Assembly (NCBI GenBank): GCA_934090775.1
Contig: CAKOKF010000045.1
Location: forward strand, 1 to 8,969
DNA length: 8,969 bases
Reading direction: 5' to 3'
Source: an uncultured Bacilli bacterium
Lineage (GTDB): Bacteria > Bacillota_I > Bacilli_A > RF39 > UBA660
Of the stretch, positions 1 through 6,789 are shown piece by piece. The notes under the pieces were generated by a model. That model had not been told where the DNA came from. It did not search any database and saw only the letters and a list, made by a program, of their open reading frames with translations. A program made the translations under genes and the position numbers. Every line of letters starts with the position of its first letter. The stretch's first letter is position 1.

Positions 1-837
1 ATGGATATATTTATTTCGATTGGATTTGATACTGCTATTAAGAAGTATGTTTTATTTACGGAGAAAAAACATCATGATTTAGCAACCGATTATTTAGTAT
101 ATATAATAATGATGCTAACTTTTATATATAGTAAAGTAGATATAATGAATCCTTATCTTGCTCGTCATAAAAACGGGGCAGCTAATTTACTACATAATCT
201 TACAAAATATGGTTTAAGTGAAGACCAAGTAAATAAATTTTTTAGTGACCTTAATAATTACTTAGAAAGAGATAATTATAATAAAGTTTATAATCAGTTT
301 AAAAATCCTTATTTTTTAATAATTCAAGAAGATTTAATTGATATGTTTTATGCAAAATGGCAAAGTATTGATGTAAGTAAAGAAGAAATGAAAAAGTTTA
401 AGAATCTACTATATTCATCTAAAAATAATAATGCTGCTTGTCGAAAAATAAATGAATTATATAATACTGATCCTGATGGAGCTTTAATCTATTTTAGTAA
501 TGTTTTTAGTAGAAAAGATTATGCTTTAATGATGATACCTAAAAAAGATAATGTTTTAGATATGAATGTTTATAAACTATTTGATTTAAATGAAAAAGAT
601 ATAATAAAATTAAACAGTGCTACTCTAGAAGAAATAAATAATGGTATATATAATTATTTTCATATTAATCCGATAGGGATAAGAGCACATGATAAATTAA
701 TGGCTAAAGTAAATAAATTAAGTAATACTAAATATCGATTAGCTAATAATACTGGAAGTATTAACTTAATTATGTTTAGTAGTTTATTTGGTTTTATTAT
801 AATTTTAGGTATTACGATAGGACTTATGTTAATATGA
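1..837 (+). CDS. Unknown protein with a C-terminal membrane anchor
   Basis: This is an open frame of 278 residues that I do not recognise. Most of it looks soluble, helical and rich in Lys, Asn and Tyr. The last 26 residues (about 253-278) are strongly hydrophobic and end the protein, so it is probably a tail-anchored membrane protein with the bulk in the cytoplasm. A short hydrophobic run at residues 32-43 is too short for a membrane span. There is no signal peptide. The ATG is the very first base of the window, so neither its ribosome binding site nor a longer N-terminus can be judged. The stop TGA overlaps the next gene's ATG (ATGA), which implies co-transcription and translational coupling with the YutD-like gene. 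The coding frame is clear; the function is unknown. Confidence 0.8.
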   Translation: MDIFISIGFDTAIKKYVLFTEKKHHDLATDYLVYIIMMLTFIYSKVDIMNPYLARHKNGAANLLHNLTKYGLSEDQVNKFFSDLNNYLERDNYNKVYNQFKNPYFLIIQEDLIDMFYAKWQSIDVSKEEMKKFKNLLYSSKNNNAACRKINELYNTDPDGALIYFSNVFSRKDYALMMIPKKDNVLDMNVYKLFDLNEKDIIKLNSATLEEINNGIYNYFHINPIGIRAHDKLMAKVNKLSNTKYRLANNTGSINLIMFSSLFGFIIILGITIGLMLI

Positions 838-1121
838 AAACGAAAGTAATTAATGATATAACTTATTATGTTATTAAAGATGATAATGATATATTAAATA
901 GTATGGATATTAGTGAGAAGTTAACGGAATATTTTGATGATTTTGATTATGTGGTAGGAGATATAAGTTATAGTGTTTTAAGACTTAAAGGATTTTATAG
1001 AAATAGTAAAAGTAATAATAAGTATAATAAAATTAGTTTTTTAGATAATTATTTAGAAAAATATTGTTCTTATGGGGCTAAATGGTTTATAATTAGTAAG
1101 ATTTATAAAGATATAAAATAA
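834..1121 (+). CDS. YutD-like family protein (DUF1027)
   Basis: This 95-residue protein matches my memory of the YutD/DUF1027 family of Firmicutes, whose members are about 100 residues long and have no settled biochemical function. The family hallmarks are visible. A short N-terminal beta strand region is followed by the motif starting DYVVGD at residues 38-43, continuing to LRLKGFY at 49-55. Then comes the C-terminal block from ISFLDNYLEKYCSYGA (67-82) into a hydrophobic strand. The ATG overlaps the preceding stop codon as ATGA; an AGGA-like site lies about 11 bases upstream at 819-822, and coupling to the upstream gene is likely. No signal peptide or membrane span is seen, so it is probably cytoplasmic. 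The family call comes from motif recognition, not from a search. Confidence 0.8.
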   Translation: MKTKVINDITYYVIKDDNDILNSMDISEKLTEYFDDFDYVVGDISYSVLRLKGFYRNSKSNNKYNKISFLDNYLEKYCSYGAKWFIISKIYKDIK

Positions 1122-1140
1122 AGAGTAAGGGATGGTAAAT

Positions 1141-1902
1141 GTGATAGAAAAGATAGAAATATTAAAAGATAATAAAGATAAAGTAGTATTAGATGCTATT
1201 TGTGCATTTAGCATTGAATTTAATAGTGCTCTACATAACTTTTGTATCGCTACTGCTAATGAATTAGATCAAAATGGGTTAGTAAAACTTTTAGTCAGTG
1301 AAATTGTTGATAACGCATTAATTAAAATTACTGATGAAGGTTTATGGGGTGAAGTAAAGAATGTAATGCGAGCAATTATTAGTGGAAGTAGTTTTACTTT
1401 TAGTTATATTAAAATGCCTAAAACTATTAAAGCTAGTAATGATTTTGCAAGGGTAATTGCGGTGCAAGAAGCTGCTAAAACGCAATTAATTAGTGATTAT
1501 GTAGCTAAAAGACCAGTAGAAACGGTAACTGTTCCCCAATCTAATAACTTAATTGATAATCCTGCGATTTATCCAACTGAAAATCCAAATACAGGAATTG
1601 GCCATGAGGTAACACCAGGTATTTCAGTAGAAATGCCTACGAATAGTGAAACGGTTAAAAATACGGAAGAAATAAAACAGGTTAATATAATGGCAGCTCC
1701 TGAAGAAGTAATAAATAATGAAGAACCTGAAGTATCAATGGATGATTTAGTAAAACAAGCTATTGAAAAAAGTGAAGAACCTACTAATTTTGATAAACAA
1801 GAAGAAGAAAAAAATTTGGTTATAGATGCAACTAAGTTAATGACGGAATTAGAAAACTATATTAGATTAGTTGTTAAAGATGAAATAAATAAGAATAAAT
1901 AA
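1141..1902 (+). CDS. Unknown protein with acidic low-complexity linker
   Basis: I do not recognise this gene. Three parts can be seen: an N-terminal, probably folded helical domain (about residues 1-120) with few charged clusters; a long linker (about 120-220) rich in Pro, Glu, Asn, Thr and Val that is probably disordered; and a C-terminal stretch (about 225-253) that reads as an amphipathic helix ending in lysines. There is no signal peptide or membrane span. I chose GTG at 1141, because the AAGGG at 1127-1131 directly abuts the upstream ATG at 1132 and leaves no spacing, but lies nine bases from the GTG. If 1132 is used, three residues are added. The gene follows the YutD-like gene by 19 bases and is probably the last cistron of the operon, since a terminator candidate follows. 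The architecture suggests an adaptor or scaffold, which is only inference. Confidence 0.75.
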   Translation: MIEKIEILKDNKDKVVLDAICAFSIEFNSALHNFCIATANELDQNGLVKLLVSEIVDNALIKITDEGLWGEVKNVMRAIISGSSFTFSYIKMPKTIKASNDFARVIAVQEAAKTQLISDYVAKRPVETVTVPQSNNLIDNPAIYPTENPNTGIGHEVTPGISVEMPTNSETVKNTEEIKQVNIMAAPEEVINNEEPEVSMDDLVKQAIEKSEEPTNFDKQEEEKNLVIDATKLMTELENYIRLVVKDEINKNK

Positions 1903-1941
1903 TATATTATTGATTTAAAGAAATATTTAGAATATATAAAT

Positions 1942-1979
1942 AAGTGTAATGATTAGTAATTAGTTATTATGCTTTTTTT
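1942..1979 (+). terminator. Candidate intrinsic terminator of the first operon
   Basis: The left arm at 1944-1955 pairs with the right arm at 1961-1972 around a five-base loop (GTAAT). Four of the twelve pairs are G-U wobbles, and flanking A-T pairs extend the stem into the T tract. A run of seven T residues follows at 1973-1979. The position, about 40 bases after a stop codon and just before a new promoter, supports the call. The weak, wobble-rich stem lowers confidence. Confidence 0.5.
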
Positions 1980-2043
1980 GATATCAAATTAATGTTATTT
2001 TTTGTGAAATTTACTTTTAAAAATTATAGAAATGAAAATTATA

Positions 2044-2052
2044 TGTTATAAT
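2044..2052 (+). promoter_or_regulatory. Extended -10 promoter for gene at 2077
   Basis: TGTTATAAT at 2044-2052 is a perfect -10 box (TATAAT, 2047-2052) with a TGn extension. The -35 region 17 bases upstream (TTATAG, 2024-2029) is poor, as expected for an extended -10 promoter. Transcription would start near 2059, giving a leader of about 18 bases before the GTG at 2077. A weaker alternative, TTGTGA (2002-2007) and TATAGA (2025-2030) spaced by 17 bases, lies just upstream. Confidence 0.6.
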
Positions 2053-2063
2053 CTATCTAGGAT

Positions 2064-2070
2064 AGAGGTG
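2064..2070 (+). promoter_or_regulatory. Ribosome binding site deciding the 2077 start
   Basis: AGAGGTG lies six bases before GTG 2077, which is ideal spacing. The in-frame ATG at 2032 lies upstream of the -10 box and so would not be on the transcript made from this promoter, which makes GTG 2077 the likely start. Confidence 0.65.
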
Positions 2071-2076
2071 TTAAAA

Positions 2077-2991
2077 GTGGATACAAATAGTAACATACAA
2101 GTAAATAATGGAAGCCAAGTATTGTTAACAAAATTACAAGAATTTTTTGCTAACGATTATAAAATTAAAGAAGAGATGATTAGAATTGCACCACCAGTTA
2201 GTGGAGATAATACGATGGCGGTTTCGTATGCTGATACATTATATAAAGGTTTAAAAGATATCTTATTTAGATTAAAAACGATGAATGATAGTTTTAATCT
2301 TAACCCTGATTTGGAGCCACATATTCAAAATCTTTTAAATGATATGCATAAAAATTTAATAGACTGTGGAGCTGATTTAGATCAATTGAGAACTTTTTAT
2401 AAAAAATATATTAGTAATATGAGCCCGGAATTTGTTACGGCAGTTAAACAAGAGTTTGTAGTAGCAAATTTCTTTAATAGAAAAATTAGTGGTTCCATAC
2501 CTTATATTAAAACTTTAAATGAATATTTACATTATATGCATACAGGAGTAATGAGCTCTAATATGATGATGCAACAAGTACCTGTAATAAAGGCTAGAGG
2601 AATAGAAGAAGAATCAAGAATATTTTTACGTGGTCAAGATTCATTATTAGGTGAGGAATTATATAATAAATATCCAAGAGAAGAAAATGTCGATATTATT
2701 TCTTTAAGCGCTAATAAAGTAATTTTAATGTTACGAGATTATGGCCATTTTTCAACAATTGAATTATCAGTAGGACCCAAAGAAACGTTAATAGAATATT
2801 ATATACCAAAGATATGTGATGTTAATATGGTTAATAATTTACCAGGAGTTAGTAAAGTTGCTGGTTCTGGGGTTGGAACTACTGGACGGGTAACAGTTGA
2901 AAATGAAAAATTGATCGATTATTTATGTAATGAATTTATTCCTAGTATGCCAAAGGACGGTTTAGAAAAAAATGAAAGTTGGAAAATTTAA
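2077..2991 (+). CDS. Unknown soluble protein, 304 residues
   Basis: I do not recognise this family. From GTG 2077 the protein is 304 residues with no signal peptide or membrane span, so it is probably cytoplasmic. The first two thirds read as helical segments. Around residues 155-180 there is a Met-rich stretch (MMMQQ) that may be a linker. The remainder alternates short hydrophobic strands with turns, including a Gly-rich GSGVGTTG near residues 266-273 that could be a loop. It is not a Walker A motif, since no GKT or GKS is present. The open frame can be extended to ATG 2032, but that would carry it through the -10 box and the ribosome binding site, so the shorter form is preferred. It stands alone as a monocistronic unit between its own promoter and the next promoter at about 3010. 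Its function is unknown. Confidence 0.75.
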   Translation: MDTNSNIQVNNGSQVLLTKLQEFFANDYKIKEEMIRIAPPVSGDNTMAVSYADTLYKGLKDILFRLKTMNDSFNLNPDLEPHIQNLLNDMHKNLIDCGADLDQLRTFYKKYISNMSPEFVTAVKQEFVVANFFNRKISGSIPYIKTLNEYLHYMHTGVMSSNMMMQQVPVIKARGIEEESRIFLRGQDSLLGEELYNKYPREENVDIISLSANKVILMLRDYGHFSTIELSVGPKETLIEYYIPKICDVNMVNNLPGVSKVAGSGVGTTGRVTVENEKLIDYLCNEFIPSMPKDGLEKNESWKI

Positions 2992-3009
2992 TTATAAATA
3001 AATTAATAA

Positions 3010-3041
3010 TTGTTAAATCATATTAAACATGCTAATATAAT
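3010..3041 (+). promoter_or_regulatory. Promoter of the 3063-4881 operon
   Basis: TTGTTA (3010-3015) is followed after 17 bases by TAATAT (3033-3038), which carries a TGC extension at 3030-3032. A perfect TATAAT overlaps at 3036-3041 in a shifted register. Either way transcription starts close to 3045-3048, leaving a leader of about 16-18 bases before ATG 3063. The upstream GTG 3045 would be at or before the transcript's first base. Confidence 0.6.
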
Positions 3042-3062
3042 GGCGTGAGGAAAGTGATATTA

Positions 3063-3749
3063 ATGGGGCCAATGGTATTTTGGATAGGTAGTATAATAGA
3101 GACTTTTATTTTTAACTATTTAAATTCAAAAAGAGTATATAAGGACTTAGCTGATAGAGGTTATAAGGTGAAGTTTACAGGCTATAATAAGTTGGATATG
3201 AAAGAAACACCAGTTATAGAAAGATTTATTCCTTTCTTTAATATTTTAGGAATTGCTTGTAATATTTTAGAATATAATTATACATTTGATGATATGGTTA
3301 GGAAATTAAATAGTATAGATTTTTTATTGCCAATGACAAAAGAAGAAAAAGAGCTCTATAAATTAAATCCAACTTCTAGAAATGCCTTTAAGATAGCCGT
3401 GAATGATTTTTTATATCGCAAATATGGAAACGGAATTATATATGAAAGTGCATTAGGGACAAGCACAATTATATATGGTTATGACTTTGAAGCTCAAGAA
3501 GTTGAAATTATAAATTGTACGGGGCCTTTATCCAATTTAGAAAAAGATGAATTGCTGGAATTTGTAGATTTGATTTTAGAAAATTGTTTTATACCTTATT
3601 ATGAAAAATATGGCAGTGATTTTGAGTATTATCGTGCTATTTTAGAAGGTAAAGAAACACCAATATTTTTAAAGGTTTGTGAACAAGATTTAAATTTAAC
3701 TGAGAATTTAAAAGAAGAAGATCAAGCTAAATTAGAAAGAAAATTATAA
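3063..3749 (+). CDS. Unknown small membrane-associated protein
   Basis: I do not recognise this protein. From ATG 3063 it has 228 residues. Its N-terminus is hydrophobic (about residues 3-20) and lacks a cleavage site, so it may be a membrane anchor or a buried helix. A second hydrophobic segment of about 15 residues (55-69, FIPFFNILGIACNIL) could be a second membrane contact. The C-terminal two thirds look soluble and acidic, ending in a charged Glu/Lys-rich tail. The open frame can start at GTG 3045, but that codon sits at the predicted transcript start; AGGA at 3048-3051 serves ATG 3063 better than GTG 3054. The stop lies 13 bases before the ATG of the DUF2974 hydrolase, so the two genes are probably co-transcribed and may act together. 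Membrane association is inferred from hydrophobicity only. Confidence 0.75.
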   Translation: MGPMVFWIGSIIETFIFNYLNSKRVYKDLADRGYKVKFTGYNKLDMKETPVIERFIPFFNILGIACNILEYNYTFDDMVRKLNSIDFLLPMTKEEKELYKLNPTSRNAFKIAVNDFLYRKYGNGIIYESALGTSTIIYGYDFEAQEVEIINCTGPLSNLEKDELLEFVDLILENCFIPYYEKYGSDFEYYRAILEGKETPIFLKVCEQDLNLTENLKEEDQAKLERKL

Positions 3750-3762
3750 GTTGGGAGAGAAT

Positions 3763-4881
3763 ATGAATTATTATAGTTATATAGATAAATATGGAAATTT
3801 TACTTATAATGAGAAAAAAGAAACGGAAATAGATATTTTGATATATAGCCAGTTAGCTTATTTACCAATAGATAGTATTGATTTTCATAATAATAAAAAA
3901 TATTATTTAGAAGAGATAGCTGTTAATATCAACCGAGATGTTTTTTTAGAATCTTTAATTGCTCAACGTAATGCTTTAAAGACTTTAGATATAATTAAAG
4001 CTTTACCGCGTTTTAAAGAAGTTCAAGTGTATGATTATGAATATATCGTAGATGATGATTCGCAATTTGGCGCAGTAACTTTCATTTTGCCTAATAAACG
4101 TATAGTAATTGCTTTTCAAGGGACAGATAACACTATTGCTGGTTGGAAAGAAGATGCTATTCTTTCTTATAAATACCCGACTACTTCACAAGAACTTGCT
4201 GGCAAATATGTTGAAAGAATTATTAGTAAATTTAAAAGAGCTGTTATAATATGTGGCCATTCAAAAGGTGGTAATTTGGCCTTAGTTGGCTCGATTCGAA
4301 CTACCGTTTTAAAGAAAATGTTAATTAAAGAAATCTATTCTTTTGATGGACCGGGATTACGTGAAAAAGAATTTGATAGCTTAAGTTATAAAATGGTAAA
4401 AAGTAAATTGCATAATATTATTCCAAATGAAAGTTTAGTTGGTGTTTTATTTAATCAAGAAAATTTAGATGTGGTTAAAAGCAATGCTAAAGGAATAATG
4501 CAACATGCGGCCACGTCTTGGCAAATTGATGATGATAAATTTGTAAGAACAAGTAAAAGTACTTTAAGCGATAATCTTGATAAAGCTATATATGAGTGGT
4601 TATCTAATTATAACTTAGAAGAAAGAAAATTAATTATTGATGAAACTTTTGGATTATTTGAAAAAAGTAATATTAAAAGAGTAAGTGATATTAGTGATAA
4701 TTACTTAAAGAGTTTATTTGAAATATTGAAAGCTAGTAGTACTTTAGATAATCAAACAAAAGTAGTTATATTTAACTGTTTAAAATTATTAAGTACTACT
4801 TTATCGAAAACATTAATTAATATGGAGATAAATAAGATAAAAAAGAATCTAAATTTTAATAAAAAAGAAGAGATTAATTAA
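3763..4881 (+). CDS. DUF2974 (Mbeg1-like) alpha/beta hydrolase
   Basis: This is a 372-residue protein of the DUF2974/Mbeg1-like serine hydrolase family, which resembles lipases; the natural substrate of these bacterial members is not established. The N-terminus (short YxxKYGNFTYNE opening, then EIDILIYSQLAYLPID) is typical of the family. The core follows: FQGTDNTIAGWKEDAILSY, then the nucleophile elbow GHSKGG with Ser167, the FDGPG motif with Asp195 (possible acid), and QHAATSW with His248 (possible base). About 110 C-terminal residues follow and look helical; they are probably an accessory domain. No signal peptide is seen, so it is probably cytoplasmic or membrane-associated through its partner. 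ATG 3763 is chosen over TTG 3751 because GGGAGA (3753-3758) is its ribosome binding site. The gene is probably co-transcribed with the unknown gene before it. Confidence 0.85.
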   Translation: MNYYSYIDKYGNFTYNEKKETEIDILIYSQLAYLPIDSIDFHNNKKYYLEEIAVNINRDVFLESLIAQRNALKTLDIIKALPRFKEVQVYDYEYIVDDDSQFGAVTFILPNKRIVIAFQGTDNTIAGWKEDAILSYKYPTTSQELAGKYVERIISKFKRAVIICGHSKGGNLALVGSIRTTVLKKMLIKEIYSFDGPGLREKEFDSLSYKMVKSKLHNIIPNESLVGVLFNQENLDVVKSNAKGIMQHAATSWQIDDDKFVRTSKSTLSDNLDKAIYEWLSNYNLEERKLIIDETFGLFEKSNIKRVSDISDNYLKSLFEILKASSTLDNQTKVVIFNCLKLLSTTLSKTLINMEINKIKKNLNFNKKEEIN

Positions 4882-4895
4882 GAAAAAATAACTAT

Positions 4896-4923
4896 TTGCA
4901 AGTACCCAATAATTTGCTATAAT
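4896..4923 (+). promoter_or_regulatory. Promoter of gene at 4951
   Basis: TTGCAA (4896-4901) and a perfect TATAAT (4918-4923) are 16 bases apart, with the extension TGC at 4915-4917. This is the strongest promoter match in the window. Transcription would start near 4930, leaving a leader of about 21 bases that carries the AAGGGTG ribosome binding site at 4937-4943. Confidence 0.75.
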
Positions 4924-4950
4924 TTAGTTAGAAGATAAGGGTGTAGTAAG

Positions 4951-6234
4951 ATGAACAATTTCTATAATGCAGATAAATATTTTTTAGTAGATACTATCCA
5001 TGGTAATTTAAAAGCTAGTAATATTAACTTAGTTCCACTTAGTAATGTTAATATAAATTTACCAAAAAGAAGGACTTTTAAAGTCTTAAGTAAAAAAAGA
5101 ATGGTTGATGAGCTAACGGGTAAAGAATCATATATGCCAATAGAATCTTTAGGCTTTTTAAATAGTAGTGAAAAGAATTATCAAAATGATTTAGATGTTA
5201 TAAATTATGAAATATTAAAATTATTAGGAATTAATGGAATGCCTGCTTTTCATTTACTTACTCAAGATAAGCAAAGAGGAACTATTTTAATAAGTGCACT
5301 TAATTTAAATGATGAAGTATATACAATTGAAGATTTATCCAAGAAAATTGTCATGATGATCAAAGAAAATAGAAGTGCTATTCCTGAATTTTTAGTTAAT
5401 TATATTCACTTAGATGGTAATAGTAGAAATAATCCAATTATGGATATGAAAACTGTTAAAGAATTGGTTGACTTTCCAATAAATATTATTAGTTATGTTT
5501 TTAATTTAGATAGTAAAGCTTTATATAAAGTAAAATTAAATTATATTAATTATTTATTGGGAATGTATGTTATTAATCAAGATCATATTGAATTAAATAC
5601 TTATGGTATTTATAAAAATAGAAATTCTAATGTCGTTAGTGTTTTACCTACTTTTAATTATAGTAATAGTGTGGAAAAGAGTAATATAATTAACTTAAAT
5701 AATAAGTATGTTGATAAAGAAGTATTCTTAAATACTTTGTTTAATGGTTATTATGAGTTCTTTAAAGATATAAGTAGAGGACTTATGGAAAATGTATCGG
5801 CTTATAAAAAGAGTATGAGTCTTATTATTGATAATAATACTTCTAGTAAAGATGCTAAAGTAATAACTGATATAATTTTTGGTCTTATTGATAATGTGGC
5901 TAGTTTAGAAGAGGAACATCGTTTAAGTTTTGGGGAGTCACGAATTGATATGGCTCTAACACAAACGAGTATTAATTTAAATGCTGTTAATCATAATCAA
6001 GAAGTAAGAAACAAATATGAAAAAGTGGAAGAACATTACAAAGTTACTGGTGATATTAATCTTAAGGAAGAGCAAAAAGACCAAGAAAAAGAAATGATTA
6101 AGATAAAAGTAGAAGAAAAACCAAAAGAAAAAAAAGGTCATTTGGGTTCCGTTTTATTAGCTATTTTAATAATTGTTATTATAATTGCTATTGGTTTTGG
6201 CGCTTATTATCTATATACTAACTATATTAATTGA
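4951..6234 (+). CDS. C-terminally anchored protein, possible degenerate HipA-like fold
   Basis: This 427-residue protein is not one I can assign with certainty. It has a large soluble part (1-340), then a Lys/Glu-rich low-complexity stretch (about 345-395), then a single C-terminal membrane span (about 399-420) ending the protein. It is therefore probably tail-anchored with the bulk in the cytoplasm. The pattern faintly recalls HipA/CtkA-type kinases: a basic strand (KRRTFKVL, 39-46), an NYEILKLLGI helix (85-94), a DHIELN motif (211-216) where catalytic loops have D-H-x-x-N, and LPTFNYSNS (232-240) where such kinases have PxFDxGxS. The metal-binding Asp would be Asn236 here, suggesting an inactive form. 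This is inference from motif order. ATG 4951 has AAGGGTG seven bases upstream and its own promoter, so the start is well supported. The stop is TGA. Confidence 0.8.
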   Translation: MNNFYNADKYFLVDTIHGNLKASNINLVPLSNVNINLPKRRTFKVLSKKRMVDELTGKESYMPIESLGFLNSSEKNYQNDLDVINYEILKLLGINGMPAFHLLTQDKQRGTILISALNLNDEVYTIEDLSKKIVMMIKENRSAIPEFLVNYIHLDGNSRNNPIMDMKTVKELVDFPINIISYVFNLDSKALYKVKLNYINYLLGMYVINQDHIELNTYGIYKNRNSNVVSVLPTFNYSNSVEKSNIINLNNKYVDKEVFLNTLFNGYYEFFKDISRGLMENVSAYKKSMSLIIDNNTSSKDAKVITDIIFGLIDNVASLEEEHRLSFGESRIDMALTQTSINLNAVNHNQEVRNKYEKVEEHYKVTGDINLKEEQKDQEKEMIKIKVEEKPKEKKGHLGSVLLAILIIVIIIAIGFGAYYLYTNYIN

Positions 6235-6259
6235 TTTTTTAATATATTTATGGTAAAAC
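6231..6259 (+). promoter_or_regulatory. Weak promoter candidate for gene at 6277
   Basis: TTGATT (6231-6236) and TAAAAC (6254-6259) lie 17 bases apart with a TGG extension at 6251-6253. The -10 box is imperfect, and the implied leader of about 11 bases would start inside the ribosome binding site region. Readthrough from the upstream gene is an equally good explanation, since no terminator is seen after it. Confidence 0.3.
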
Positions 6260-6261
6260 TT

Positions 6262-6271
6262 AGGTAGGTGG
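6262..6271 (+). promoter_or_regulatory. Ribosome binding site deciding the 6277 start
   Basis: AGGTAGGTGG lies five bases before ATG 6277. The alternative GTG at 6268 lies inside this site, so ATG 6277 is preferred. Confidence 0.6.
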
Positions 6272-6276
6272 TGCTT

Positions 6277-6741
6277 ATGTTAGTTACGGTAGAAAAACAA
6301 GAAGTAGGTCCTGTTTATCAAAAAGTGATGGAATATAAAAGAAGATATAGTGGTGGTATTTATTGGCGTTTAAGAAAACATGCGGCAGTAATAGAAAAAC
6401 ACTTAAATCCTGGTGAAGAAGTTTTATATGCTTTTCCTGCGCAAAAAAATGAATCACATAAAGATATATTTAATACCTGTATTTTAGCTTTGACTAATAA
6501 GCGAATTTTAATAGGTCAATCGAGATTGTTTGTTGGTTATGCCCTTACATCAATTACACCTGATTTGTTTAATGATTTAGAAGTATATCAAGGACTTATT
6601 TGGGGAATTATCACAATAGATACCGTTAAAGAGTTAGTAAATTTATCCAATATTGATAAAAAAGCTTTACCAGAAATAGAAACTAATATAACGGAATTTA
6701 TGATGGAAGAAAAGAAAAAATACGTTATAAAAAAAGATTAA
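6277..6741 (+). CDS. PH-like domain protein (bPH_3/YokE-type)
   Basis: This 154-residue protein resembles bacterial PH-domain proteins of the YokE-like group, whose function is generally unknown. The core begins with a helix carrying YRRYSGGIYWRLRKH-like basic residues (about 14-34), followed by a strand stretch (LNPGEEVLYAF). The hallmark strand-turn ALTNKRILIGQ lies at about residues 70-80, followed by a further beta/alpha region. The C-terminus is a Lys/Glu-rich helical tail (MMEEKKKY). No signal peptide or membrane span is present, so it is probably cytoplasmic and might bind lipid or a protein partner; that is inference. ATG 6277 is chosen because GTG 6268 lies inside the ribosome binding site. 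A terminator-like hairpin follows 15 bases after the stop. Confidence 0.8.
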   Translation: MLVTVEKQEVGPVYQKVMEYKRRYSGGIYWRLRKHAAVIEKHLNPGEEVLYAFPAQKNESHKDIFNTCILALTNKRILIGQSRLFVGYALTSITPDLFNDLEVYQGLIWGIITIDTVKELVNLSNIDKKALPEIETNITEFMMEEKKKYVIKKD

Positions 6742-6756
6742 CATTACGAGTTATAA

Positions 6757-6787
6757 ATCATATCCTACTATTAGGATGTGATTTTTT
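6757..6787 (+). terminator. Intrinsic terminator or attenuator hairpin
   Basis: An 11-base-pair stem (6757-6767 with 6772-6782), with one T-G wobble at 6761/6778 and a four-base loop (CTAT), is followed by six T residues at 6782-6787. This is the standard form of a Rho-independent terminator, placed just after the PH-domain gene. Its right arm also holds the ribosome binding site of the next gene, so it may also sequester translation initiation. No strong promoter is seen between the hairpin and the next gene, so the downstream gene may depend on readthrough. Confidence 0.75.
6773..6781 (+). promoter_or_regulatory. Ribosome binding site of LysM gene inside hairpin
   Basis: AGGATGTGA differs from AGGAGGTGA by one base and lies eight bases before ATG 6790. 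It is fully contained in the right arm of the terminator-like stem. Confidence 0.6.
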
Positions 6788-6789
6788 AT

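Noticed and set aside
2032..2076. ATG 2032 as start of the unknown 304-residue gene
   Set aside because: It lies upstream of the -10 box at 2047-2052, while GTG 2077 has AGAGGTG six bases away.
2874..2900. Gly-rich GSGVGTTG as a Walker A nucleotide-binding loop
   Set aside because: There is no following Lys-Ser or Lys-Thr and no Walker B-like strand nearby.
2091..2991. Toxin or type VII secretion (LXG/WXG) substrate
   Set aside because: No WXG motif or LXG-type repeats and no toxin domain were seen in the helical N-terminal part.
6223..6246. Eight-bp AT stem after the gene ending at 6234 as a terminator
   Set aside because: The stem is entirely A-T pairs and is not followed by a T run, so it is probably chance in AT-rich DNA.
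6778..6789. GTG 6778 as start of the LysM protein
   Set aside because: It falls inside the terminator-like stem and has no properly spaced ribosome binding site; ATG 6790 has one.
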